A program made the position numbers and the translations under genes. A stretch of DNA of 64,000 bases, from the NCBI RefSeq assembly GCF_947500985.1, contig NZ_CANMTX010000011.1:1-64000 (forward strand). The letters are read 5' to 3'. The stretch is from an uncultured Maribacter sp. (GTDB taxonomy: Bacteria > Bacteroidota > Bacteroidia > Flavobacteriales > Flavobacteriaceae). Every line of letters begins with the position of its first letter. The stretch's first letter is position 1. A model generated the notes under the pieces. The model was not told the origin of the DNA, did not search any database, and worked only from the letters and a program-made list of their open reading frames with translations. This document shows positions 55,681 to 63,521 of the stretch, one piece after another.

Positions 55681-56777
55681 TAGTCACCATCAGTGTCATT
55701 GAAAGTTACTACGATATTAGCGGCGCTAGAAAAATCGGTTTTTAGAAGACCAATTATTGTTTGTAAATCTACCCTTAAGTTATCTAAAGCTTCTATATCA
55801 GATACCAATGTATCCTCAATTGGTCCGTTGATATCGTAAAGATCATTTAAGGCGACCTGAAATGTCTCTTGAATAGCTATATCAATGTCTGGCCTATCTA
55901 AAACTTCTATCAGATAATCATCTAATCCAAAACCTTCTTCACCAATATAATCACCTAAATAACTATTATTAAGCGTTTCTAAATTTTCAATCAATGCTTC
56001 TTTACTAATTTCACTTCTATATGCCTCAAAATAAATAACTCCGTCACTTTCTGCATTTAAGGCTTCCTCTATTTTAGTACCTTTCATAGATTCTAACCCG
56101 GCAATAATGGCATTGACTACTTGGTTTTGACTTCCATTAACCCCAGTCTCTAAATTACTTTTAAAACTAGGTTCCACTTCACCCCAAAATTCTTTTAATA
56201 TGATACTTTGCTCATTTAAATTCTCTATCAATGCCAATAGGTATTGCATGCGTTTTTCAGCATTATTCGCTGTTGTCAATTCTATCAATACGATATTAGA
56301 AGTATCATGAAACAACAAATATTCTATTGCGCTATACCCTTTTGTATTTGCACCTTTACTAGAAACAAAATCATTATCTAATGTTTCTTCTACTAGAATA
56401 TTTTCTTCAATAGCTTCAAAATTAATTGGCCATTGATTTATTCTGGTGTGTATGAATGAGCTTTGAATAATTCCTAGGTTAAATACTTCATTACTTTTCC
56501 AGTTTAAAAAAGAAGTCTTCCACGCATTTTGTAACGCTAAAAGTTCTACTTCAGTAGGGTTCGATGAAAAATCATGACTTGCAGAAACCAAACCATCCAA
56601 TAACGCTACGTGAGCAGTTTGATTTACTTTTATTTGAAAATCGTATAGGTCAGATACTTGCATTCTACGACCATCTTCTGTTGATACTTCAGGTATTGAC
56701 ACATTATCTTCACTATCATCATTACCGCATGAAAAAACCAAGAGTAAAAATGCGATGAATAGAATTTTATTTTTCAT
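55680..56777 (-). CDS. Imelysin family lipoprotein with degenerate GxHxxE motif
   Basis: The 365-residue lipoprotein (lipobox Cys17, LVFSC) is of the imelysin/M75 family, which is linked to iron uptake. The family motif GxHxxE reads GYSAIEYLLF: the His is replaced by Ser but the Glu is kept. The other imelysin in this cluster (58288-59451) keeps the His. The protein is expected to be on the outer or inner membrane facing the periplasm. It begins 4 nt after the di-heme oxidoreductase stop, so they are co-transcribed. Confidence 0.88.
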   Translation of the reverse strand: MKNKILFIAFLLLVFSCGNDDSEDNVSIPEVSTEDGRRMQVSDLYDFQIKVNQTAHVALLDGLVSASHDFSSNPTEVELLALQNAWKTSFLNWKSNEVFNLGIIQSSFIHTRINQWPINFEAIEENILVEETLDNDFVSSKGANTKGYSAIEYLLFHDTSNIVLIELTTANNAEKRMQYLLALIENLNEQSIILKEFWGEVEPSFKSNLETGVNGSQNQVVNAIIAGLESMKGTKIEEALNAESDGVIYFEAYRSEISKEALIENLETLNNSYLGDYIGEEGFGLDDYLIEVLDRPDIDIAIQETFQVALNDLYDINGPIEDTLVSDIEALDNLRVDLQTIIGLLKTDFSSAANIVVTFNDTDGD

Positions 56778-56781
56778 AGTA

Positions 56782-58179
56782 TTAAAGTGTATTCAAAAAT
56801 TGAATTAATTTGCTTCTTTCTTCGGCAGAAAAGCTTTTAAAATTTTCTTTAGATGCTTGTGCTTCGCCACCATGCCAAAGTATTGCTTCTTCTATATTTC
56901 TTGCCCTACCATCATGTAAAAGGTTTGTATGCCCATTTACGGTTTCTATAAGACCAATGCCCCATAATGGAGGTGTGCGCCATTCATTGCCGTTTGCATC
57001 AAAATCTGGTAATCCGTCTGCAAGACCGTCTCCCATATCATGTAAAAGTAAATCTGTGTATGGGCGAATGGTTTGGTTGGCCAACGCTGTTATCTCATAA
57101 GAACCTGTTTCAATTTTAGGGATATGACATTTTATACATTCAGCACTTTCAAATAACGATTTTCCTTCCAGAACATCCTCATCGTCTACATCTCTTCTTG
57201 CCGGAACAGAAAGTGATGCTGCATAAAAAGCTACTTTTTCTAAATTGTCATCCTCAATTTCAGGAGTACCTCCATTTGGGTAATCATCACAATCTAATGG
57301 TGTAGGACAATTTTCATCAGGAAATAATGAAGAGGTGATGCCTAAATCGCCAGCAAAAGCAGCGGCAACTTGTTGCTTTATGTTCGGTTGATTTGCCTTC
57401 CATCCAAAACGACCAATTTCCATAGTATTGGATTCTACATCGTAAACCATGTTTATTCTCCCAGAAATACCGTCATCATCGGCATCATTAGGATCTGAAT
57501 AACTTAACAATGTTGCATCTGGTATAGCATCTAAAAGACCTAGACCAATCATTTGATTGGCAACCCTAGGCGAAAGTCTTGTTAAACTATTTAGCTCCCC
57601 AAATCCTAATCCGGTGAAGGAGTATTCCGGGTCTTGTAAACTTACCTGAGTACCATCATCATAGGTTTCTGTTAGCGGAGTATAGGTTACTATAAGTGTA
57701 CCTTCATTATCAACACTTAAAATAGAATTATCTTGAAACTGTGTTCCATAAACAGGATCCCCAATATTGCCACCATTAGCATCGGTTTCTAAAAGTCCCA
57801 AACGAATAAGAAGTCCGTGCGAGAACTCACCATCAAAAGCAGGTGGTCTTCCTCTTCCATCCTTAAAATGACATCCAGAACAGTTTCTGGCATTAAAAAA
57901 AGGACCTAGCCCATCTCGTGCTGTGGTAGATGCAGGAGCCGTTACCCAACTTTGATTAAAAAGTGAATTACCAACCCCAAAAGTTACCCGCTCATCAAAA
58001 GTTAAATCTGGTGAAGCAAAGCCAAAGGCTTCTGCAGAAAAATTAGTCGATGTGGTAGTACCGCCCGAAAGTTCTTCTCCTTCCTCTGCCATTAAAGGAA
58101 CTATCACCTCGTCTTTACTACATGATGACAGCAGTAAAATATTGATTACCACTACATATATTAATGAAAATCTGTTCAT
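56782..58179 (-). CDS. Di-heme oxidoreductase family lipoprotein (DUF1111)
   Basis: The ATG at 58179 gives a 465-residue lipoprotein with lipobox Cys (LLLSSC); a TTG five codons upstream is less likely. Two c-type heme sites are present: CSGCH (in NARNCSGCHFKDGRGRP) and CIKCH (in SAECIKCHIPKIE). The pattern between them and the end WHGGEAQASKENFKSFS match the DUF1111 di-heme group related to peroxidases. It stands between two imelysin genes. In such clusters it may provide redox chemistry for iron acquisition; that is inference. Confidence 0.92.
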   Translation of the reverse strand: MNRFSLIYVVVINILLLSSCSKDEVIVPLMAEEGEELSGGTTTSTNFSAEAFGFASPDLTFDERVTFGVGNSLFNQSWVTAPASTTARDGLGPFFNARNCSGCHFKDGRGRPPAFDGEFSHGLLIRLGLLETDANGGNIGDPVYGTQFQDNSILSVDNEGTLIVTYTPLTETYDDGTQVSLQDPEYSFTGLGFGELNSLTRLSPRVANQMIGLGLLDAIPDATLLSYSDPNDADDDGISGRINMVYDVESNTMEIGRFGWKANQPNIKQQVAAAFAGDLGITSSLFPDENCPTPLDCDDYPNGGTPEIEDDNLEKVAFYAASLSVPARRDVDDEDVLEGKSLFESAECIKCHIPKIETGSYEITALANQTIRPYTDLLLHDMGDGLADGLPDFDANGNEWRTPPLWGIGLIETVNGHTNLLHDGRARNIEEAILWHGGEAQASKENFKSFSAEERSKLIQFLNTL

Positions 58180-58192
58180 ATTATATAACAAC

Positions 58193-58220
58193 AAAACTGG
58201 ATTTAAATAAATCCAGTTTT
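58193..58220 (-). terminator. Hairpin between imelysin and di-heme gene
   Basis: A 13-bp perfect inverted repeat (AAAACTGGATTTA / TAAATCCAGTTTT) lies 13 nt before the ATG of the di-heme gene and 67 nt after the first imelysin stop. On the minus strand it is followed by a T-rich tract. It may reduce expression of the two downstream genes. Confidence 0.62.
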
Positions 58221-58287
58221 AAATTTTAATTCTCTAAAGAAGTGCTATTAAAATAGCCTTGTTCAAAATTTGCATGCGAATTTCGTA

Positions 58288-59451
58288 TTAATTGATATCT
58301 AGCACAACTTTAGCTTCTAATAATTTATCGCCAAAGGCAACTAGCGCTTGTGCCGCAGTCTGCACTTTTGCACCTTCTACACTAGACTCACCATCAACAA
58401 TTGCTAAATCGAACGGATCTAATGTAGCATCAACCTCTGTTTCTGCGGTTGCTAATAATGCATTTAATTCAGCTGCTAAATCAGCATCTGCCTCGGTAAT
58501 TAAATCTTGTAATGAATTACCGTTAACGTTACCATAAGAACCAGTATATACATTTACTACACCGTCTAAATTTAATCGAATATCTCTATGTGTATTATCA
58601 CTAAAGCATGAGTGTTCATCTTCTTGATCTTGATTTTGCAAGGCAACTGCAATACGCTCAATAGCAAGCTCGCTTCTAGATAATTCAGCAATACTGCTAA
58701 TGATATTATCTAAAGCTTCATCTTCGTCCAATGCTAAAAAAGTAGTTTTATATGCACCTGTCCATTCATCAACAACTACTTGTAGGTGATCTGTTAATAA
58801 ATCTGCTACTATAGCCAAATACGCTCTTCTACGATCTTGATTTTCTGCTGTACCATCGTCAACAAAATCGGTATAGACTCTTTGACCAGCCAAATTTTCT
58901 GAAGGAGCGGTAAGATCCTGTCCCCAAAGTAAAAATTCGATAGCATGGTAGCCTATTGCTACATTCTCTTCACCACCATTTCCGTTCTCACCGGTCAATA
59001 ATTCTTTTGTAAGTGAAGGGAAGTTGTCAGTATCGTTAATGATACCTGCATTTAAATCTCCTTCAACATAATCAATATATGCTTCATCTAAAGGCCAAGA
59101 ATTTAAGTACCCTTCAATTTCTTCTGTATCGCCAGTGTCTATAGGACCATTTGCAAAACGAAAAGCTTCAGACGGACCGTAGCTTTCTCTTGAAGTTAAC
59201 CATGCTTCTTTTGCAGCATTAAAATTATCTTCTGTTGGTGTTGCTACAAAGGCGTCAATAGCGACCTTCAATGCTTCTGCATCTATCATGGCGGCTTGAT
59301 AATTTGCCAAAACCAAATCAGCATAGTTTGTTAGTACTGTTGATCTGTCTATGGTTTCGTCAACAATTACTTCTGCAGGTGCATCATCATCTGATGAACA
59401 ACCAACGAATAGTAAACCGATAAAGCCAAAGGTTAAAACTGCTTTTCTCAT
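58288..59451 (-). CDS. Imelysin family (M75) lipoprotein
   Basis: The 387-residue lipoprotein (lipobox Cys18, FVGCSS) is of the imelysin family and contains the intact motif GYHAIEFLLWG. Related proteins (IrpA, EfeO C-terminal domain) are linked to iron handling in the periplasm and do not show established peptidase activity in all members. It is first in an operon with the di-heme oxidoreductase and a second imelysin. A full promoter lies just upstream, with a palindrome between its boxes. Confidence 0.93.
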   Translation of the reverse strand: MRKAVLTFGFIGLLFVGCSSDDDAPAEVIVDETIDRSTVLTNYADLVLANYQAAMIDAEALKVAIDAFVATPTEDNFNAAKEAWLTSRESYGPSEAFRFANGPIDTGDTEEIEGYLNSWPLDEAYIDYVEGDLNAGIINDTDNFPSLTKELLTGENGNGGEENVAIGYHAIEFLLWGQDLTAPSENLAGQRVYTDFVDDGTAENQDRRRAYLAIVADLLTDHLQVVVDEWTGAYKTTFLALDEDEALDNIISSIAELSRSELAIERIAVALQNQDQEDEHSCFSDNTHRDIRLNLDGVVNVYTGSYGNVNGNSLQDLITEADADLAAELNALLATAETEVDATLDPFDLAIVDGESSVEGAKVQTAAQALVAFGDKLLEAKVVLDIN

Positions 59452-59485
59452 TATGTTTTATTTAGATTAGATATAAATAGAGCCG

Positions 59486-59517
59486 CAAATCTAAAGTATC
59501 AAATGATACCCTACAAA
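59486..59517 (-). promoter_or_regulatory. Promoter of the imelysin operon
   Basis: On the minus strand TTTG (59517-59514) and TAGATTTG (59493-59486) are separated by 20 nt, matching the Bacteroidota consensus. The start codon is 34 nt downstream of the -7 box. Confidence 0.8.
59496..59509. promoter_or_regulatory. Candidate operator palindrome in the imelysin promoter
   Basis: GTATCAAATGATAC has 6-bp inverted arms and lies entirely between the -33 and -7 boxes, where a bound repressor would block polymerase. A second inverted repeat (TATTCT-AAATA-AGAATA, 59529-59545) lies just upstream of the -33 box. A Fur- or DtxR-like regulator is conceivable. Confidence 0.45.
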
Positions 59518-59680
59518 TTATTTTTACTTATTCTAAATAAGAATAGTGAATTTAACAAATGTGTATTAGGAAAGAAAAGCTAAGCTTATTGTGGTTCAGC
59601 TATCTACGATTAAAATTTAAAGATGATGATGAAGTACTTGAAAAAAGGCAAGAATAAAATAAGTTTGAATCAACTACTAA

Positions 59681-59986
59681 CTATTGCTTTTTGTTTTCAA
59701 AAACAGTTTCGTAATGATTCACCTTTGGGAAAGGATCATAATAATCATGTAACAGTTCTTTCCACTTTAAATAACCTTTAGATTTACGAAAACCTACTTC
59801 ATGACTTTCCACATCTACCCAATCTACCAATAAGATATACTGCGAATTATCTTCTAAACATCTGCGTAACGTATGAGAACGATACCCTTTTACAGATTGA
59901 ATATATTCACTAGCTAAAGTAAAATCTTTTTCAAACTTAGATTCTAAACCTTGTTTAATATTAAGAACTGCTACTTCAAGTATCAT
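59681..59986 (-). CDS. Antibiotic biosynthesis monooxygenase (ABM) domain protein
   Basis: The 101-residue single-domain protein has the dimeric ferredoxin-like ABM fold pattern: MILEVAVLNIKQG, a central SVKGYRSHTLRR and a C-terminal aromatic strand. Such proteins range from monooxygenases and heme-degrading enzymes to small detoxification proteins; none can be chosen here. Its ATG overlaps the stop of the upstream gene by 4 nt (ATGA), so the two are translationally coupled. Confidence 0.85.
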   Translation of the reverse strand: MILEVAVLNIKQGLESKFEKDFTLASEYIQSVKGYRSHTLRRCLEDNSQYILLVDWVDVESHEVGFRKSKGYLKWKELLHDYYDPFPKVNHYETVFENKKQ

Positions 59987-60318
59987 ATTTCTTCCAATAT
60001 TGAATTTCCTTTAGATTTGTCGCCAGAGGTCCACTGCCAAGTTTCATGAAGCCTTATTTTTCCATTATCCATTATTTCGGGTTTTGAGAAACAAACACCT
60101 GTCATTAATTCACCTCTTGTATTCACTTGGTGATAACGCATTTCAATGGTACCGTCCAAAGCTACCAAACCTATTAAATGACCTTCTACAATCTGCCCGC
60201 CACTGTATGTAGACGTTAAAATTGTATCTTTTTGTTTGTATTCAAATAACGTCTCCGCAGAAGTTTCTCCGTTAACAGAATTAGATACTGGTCTAAATGT
60301 TCTATTATTATAATTCAT
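59983..60318 (-). CDS. Conserved small protein, commonly labelled N-acetylglutamate synthase
   Basis: The 111-residue protein begins MNYNNRTFRPVSNSVNGETS. It belongs, as far as I recall, to a conserved bacterial family of about 110 residues often annotated n-acetylglutamate synthase, but it has no GNAT motif and that label should be treated with suspicion. It looks like a small beta-barrel of repeated strands (GQIVEGHLIGLVALDGTIEM). There is no signal peptide. The stop overlaps the start of the ABM gene. Confidence 0.8.
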   Translation of the reverse strand: MNYNNRTFRPVSNSVNGETSAETLFEYKQKDTILTSTYSGGQIVEGHLIGLVALDGTIEMRYHQVNTRGELMTGVCFSKPEIMDNGKIRLHETWQWTSGDKSKGNSILEEI

Positions 60319-60464
60319 GATGAATGTATTACCTAATTGATGCGTACTTCTTTTCTAATGTAGTACCCATGTGTTGATGCTTTACTTCTTTCATCTATTA
60401 TGTACTATTTTTTGAGGTGCTGTAAAATGAAACGTGATATATGGGCTGTAGCAAAAAATCGTGT

Positions 60465-61073
60465 TTATTCAAATTTCGAATTTTTCCATACGCGCATTAA
60501 TTCGTTTTTCTCTTTATCGTTGATGTAATTTAAGTTGACTCCGAATTCTAAGCCGTTTCTTAATGTGGAATACAAATCTTGATAGAGCAAAATATTACCC
60601 TTAGGATCATAAACCGTTATTTTAAATAAATCAAAATCTAAGTTGTCTATACGCGCCTTTGATGACACCGTGTCCACTTTTATACCATTAGAAACATATG
60701 TGTTATAAAGAACCTGTTTCACTAATTTTTTATTTTCTTCATACTCGCCCTCGTACTCAATTTCAAATTTTTCTGAACTAGCCCCAAACATGTGGAATTT
60801 ATCTTTTTGAAAGCCTATAAGCTGTTTTAAGCTGCTGATATCATAGTCTATTCCATTCGCTTCATTAACTGCCTTTAGACCTTCATCTTCAAGCGCCTGC
60901 GATTCTTCTCGTTGCGTTACATTCCAACCTTCTGGTATCTCTATCGTCCAACCAATTTCTTTACTATGATATGTGTTTTCTACTACTTGCCCTTCATCTA
61001 CTTGTTTGTTTGGATCGGTTTTACAAGAAATGAATAAAACAAATGCTAAAACTGATAACAGGTAAATTTTCAT
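60465..61073 (-). CDS. Hypothetical lipoprotein
   Basis: The ATG at 61073 yields MKIYLLSVLAFVLFISC with lipobox Cys17; a reading 16 codons longer hides the signal and is rejected. The 202-residue product has a PsbP-like start after the signal (IGWTIEIPEGWNVTQRE), a pattern found in several small stress or photosystem-related families. I do not assign a function. It is flanked by gaps of 145 and 158 nt without visible hairpins. Confidence 0.78.
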   Translation of the reverse strand: MKIYLLSVLAFVLFISCKTDPNKQVDEGQVVENTYHSKEIGWTIEIPEGWNVTQREESQALEDEGLKAVNEANGIDYDISSLKQLIGFQKDKFHMFGASSEKFEIEYEGEYEENKKLVKQVLYNTYVSNGIKVDTVSSKARIDNLDFDLFKITVYDPKGNILLYQDLYSTLRNGLEFGVNLNYINDKEKNELMRVWKNSKFE

Positions 61074-61231
61074 ATTGGAGTTTCTTAAATGTGTAATGGC
61101 AAGTTTGTTTAAGCACAACAATCGATAAAATGACGGTTGTATTGAACAAGCAATATATTTAATTAAAAATGAACGTTTAGGTTATGGTTATCAGTATTGG
61201 TAAAAGAAACAAAAACTCATTGAAGTTTAAA

Positions 61232-61633
61232 TCAGATACCTTCAATTTTACCAAAAACATCACCTACGGTCAAGTCTTTTTTATGTTCACAAATCCAGAT
61301 TACTTTACCATTATAGAAACTTTCAAATTCCATGGTAACGGCTTCGTTCCCAATTGCACATAATACATCACCCGATTTTACCCTATCACCGACTTTTACA
61401 TACCACTTTTCTAAAACCAGAGGCATCTGATTTCCCAAATCTGGAGATATACACACACTTATTTCTCCTTTCTTTAGCTCTGGAGCGACAAAAGCATTAG
61501 ATTTTAGGTCTTCTTTATTCATTTCTTCCCTAGTACTAAAATGAGGATTAGCTTTAAGATCCTCCATATACTGGGCGCTTTTCTTATTATACTCAAAAAG
61601 CTTAGCTAAATATGCTTCTATTATTTTTATCAA
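61232..61633 (-). CDS. Lipoyl-like domain protein lacking the modified lysine
   Basis: The 133-residue protein has an N-terminal helical part (1-50) and a C-terminal biotinyl/lipoyl-like domain (about 58-133). It shares the wrapping pattern VLEKWYVKVGDRVKSGDVLC and TMEFESFYNGKV with E2 lipoyl domains. The lysine of DKA is replaced by Glu (NEAVTMEFES), so it cannot be lipoylated in the usual way. The start is a TTG at 61633; an ATG 21 codons inside (61570) would retain the domain and is also possible. No partner dehydrogenase is nearby. Confidence 0.72.
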   Translation of the reverse strand: MIKIIEAYLAKLFEYNKKSAQYMEDLKANPHFSTREEMNKEDLKSNAFVAPELKKGEISVCISPDLGNQMPLVLEKWYVKVGDRVKSGDVLCAIGNEAVTMEFESFYNGKVIWICEHKKDLTVGDVFGKIEGI

Positions 61634-61666
61634 ATTGTATATGGCTTACTATTAAGATGAATTTAT

Positions 61667-62284
61667 TTAAGCTAGTTCTTCAGATACTACCTCAACAGAC
61701 TCACCGTTGGTATTAGTCGCCCAAATTTGTAATGTGTCATATCCATTTCGTTTTACACTCTCAAAATCTACTTTAGTGCCGTCAATAAGCTCTAGCAAAC
61801 CATTGGTATCAACCTCTTCTCTAAACTCATCTTCATAATCAATACCATTATACGTGCTTATGGTAATTTCAAAAACTTCATTGCCATTACCGCCTTTATA
61901 CAGATTATCTAATGGTCTATTTGTGATTTGTTCAGGTGTAAAAGTATCGCAAAACATGGCATTATACCCGTGTTTGCAACCATCAAACAACAGTATTTCT
62001 TCACCTGAAACTACATCCACTGCATATACCATAGCAGGTGCAAAATCTGTCTCAACAATAAGATTGCTATAATCTTCGTGAAGTTCTCCGTAGTATTTTA
62101 TTTTGAATTTGCTCTCTCCAGATGAAGATTTCAATTTTCTACGCCATTCATGTGAATGCAGGTCTTTTGGGTTTTCAATATGTTCGGTAAAACCTTCAAG
62201 AATTGAGGGTCCTGAAATGCCGTTGTCTGTGTTTAAGACATCCGACTTGTTACTCCCTTTTTTAAACAAATCGAAAATTCCCAT
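61667..62284 (-). CDS. Hypothetical protein
   Basis: I do not recognise this 205-residue protein. It lacks a signal peptide and membrane segments; a charged N-terminus (MGIFDLFKKGSNK) is followed by a beta-rich acidic body. It lies 33 nt upstream of the lipoyl-like gene on the same strand, suggesting a shared transcript. The N-terminus GIFDLFKKG is a common start in Bacteroidota cytosolic proteins of unknown role. Confidence 0.72.
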   Translation of the reverse strand: MGIFDLFKKGSNKSDVLNTDNGISGPSILEGFTEHIENPKDLHSHEWRRKLKSSSGESKFKIKYYGELHEDYSNLIVETDFAPAMVYAVDVVSGEEILLFDGCKHGYNAMFCDTFTPEQITNRPLDNLYKGGNGNEVFEITISTYNGIDYEDEFREEVDTNGLLELIDGTKVDFESVKRNGYDTLQIWATNTNGESVEVVSEELA

Positions 62285-62439
62285 TGTTAGTTTTTAGAAT
62301 GTGTTTGCGTAAAATTACTTGTATGGTTAAGCACTAAATATAGTAAATAAAAAAGCTCAAAGAATCTGTTTTTAGAATCTATGAGATTAGAACAGTAGTG
62401 TCTCAGATTAAGGAAGAATTTGTTTGTTATATAGCTTAG

Positions 62440-62679
62440 TTATTTGTTTTCAGGCGGCGGAGTCCTTTTAAATTTCATTATTACGTCTTGTCTTGAAGTC
62501 CAATTATGAAGCTCTAACTTATGTTCAGAAATTTTAATTTCTACTCCTTTTTCTAAATCCCGAACTACTCCTATAAAATCTAAGTATAGCTGAGAAATGT
62601 TAATTTCAGTCTTTTGTTTTCGTCTAAATCTATCATTAATAAATTCTCTTTTTATTCTTTTTCTACTGATGTTTCCCAT
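62440..62679 (-). CDS. Small basic hypothetical protein
   Basis: This 79-residue basic protein has no recognised domain (MGNISRKRIKREFINDRFRR). Its ATG lies inside the end of the upstream DUF695/RraB-like gene (28-nt overlap), suggesting translational coupling. Without homology evidence it is only a likely gene. Confidence 0.5.
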   Translation of the reverse strand: MGNISRKRIKREFINDRFRRKQKTEINISQLYLDFIGVVRDLEKGVEIKISEHKLELHNWTSRQDVIMKFKRTPPPENK

Positions 62680-63473
62680 CCATCATATTCTCCGCCATAT
62701 TTCCTTGCCATAACCCTTAATTGAGAAGTAATAGGATAAATAGTATCTATATCTACATGGTCGACTCTATAGACGTGTAGTTCATACGGCAAGTCAGACT
62801 CAGTATTAATACCTGCATTATTTACTATAAAATTAGAAGAAACTAAATCATTCTCGCAACGCTTCATTTCATCCTCGGTAGAAAAGTATAACCAATGATA
62901 TACAGGTCTAGATTTAGAAAGTAGATCCCCCGCTTCTTCTAAACTTCTTAATACTGACTGATCGGCCATGTAGTTTTGTACTTCTTCGCTTGGATAAAGA
63001 AAATCCTTATAATACGTCCATTCTTTGTCCTCTTTTATATTGACATAAAATTTATACTCTGGGTAATATTCTTTATAAAAATTCTCTATTATATAAACAA
63101 GATTCTTTGGTTCTTTAAGGTAAAAATATTCTAACCTCTCTTTGTTAAACATAAAAGAGCCAACTGTAATGTATTCAGTTTCTTTTTGTATTATTTCCAT
63201 TAATTCATCTGCAACCTTGTGCAGTACGGCAAAGGTTTCATTCTCAGGAAAGCCATTTTCGTTAGTAGTTTCATAGCTTAACCCTGTAACCAAAACATAA
63301 TTGAAATCTTCAATTGGAGTAATCTCATTCAAATCCATCCGTAAGGTAGTTGATCCAATTTTACCATCTTCATACGCCGCCATGTAGGCATCCCATCTTT
63401 CTTCTGTATTTTGAGCATATAATTGTGACGTTGAACATACTACTAACAATAAGATTTTTAATGCTTTTTCCAT
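62652..63473 (-). CDS. DUF695 and RraB-like domain protein, exported
   Basis: The 273-residue protein has a signal peptide (1-20, ending QLYAQ). A DUF695-like region (about 25-150, WDAYMAAYEDGKIGSTTLRM) is followed by a C-terminal region resembling the RNase E inhibitor RraB fold (about 190-270, YHWLYFSTEDEMKRCENDL and the end YGGEYDGWETSV). RraB acts in the cytosol, so export of this version suggests that the fold is reused for another purpose. The small basic gene overlaps its 3' end. Confidence 0.78.
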   Translation of the reverse strand: MEKALKILLLVVCSTSQLYAQNTEERWDAYMAAYEDGKIGSTTLRMDLNEITPIEDFNYVLVTGLSYETTNENGFPENETFAVLHKVADELMEIIQKETEYITVGSFMFNKERLEYFYLKEPKNLVYIIENFYKEYYPEYKFYVNIKEDKEWTYYKDFLYPSEEVQNYMADQSVLRSLEEAGDLLSKSRPVYHWLYFSTEDEMKRCENDLVSSNFIVNNAGINTESDLPYELHVYRVDHVDIDTIYPITSQLRVMARKYGGEYDGWETSVEKE

Positions 63474-63521
63474 TTCATGTGATTGTTTGGTTTCTTTGGT
63501 AAAACTGATATTCTATTCTAA

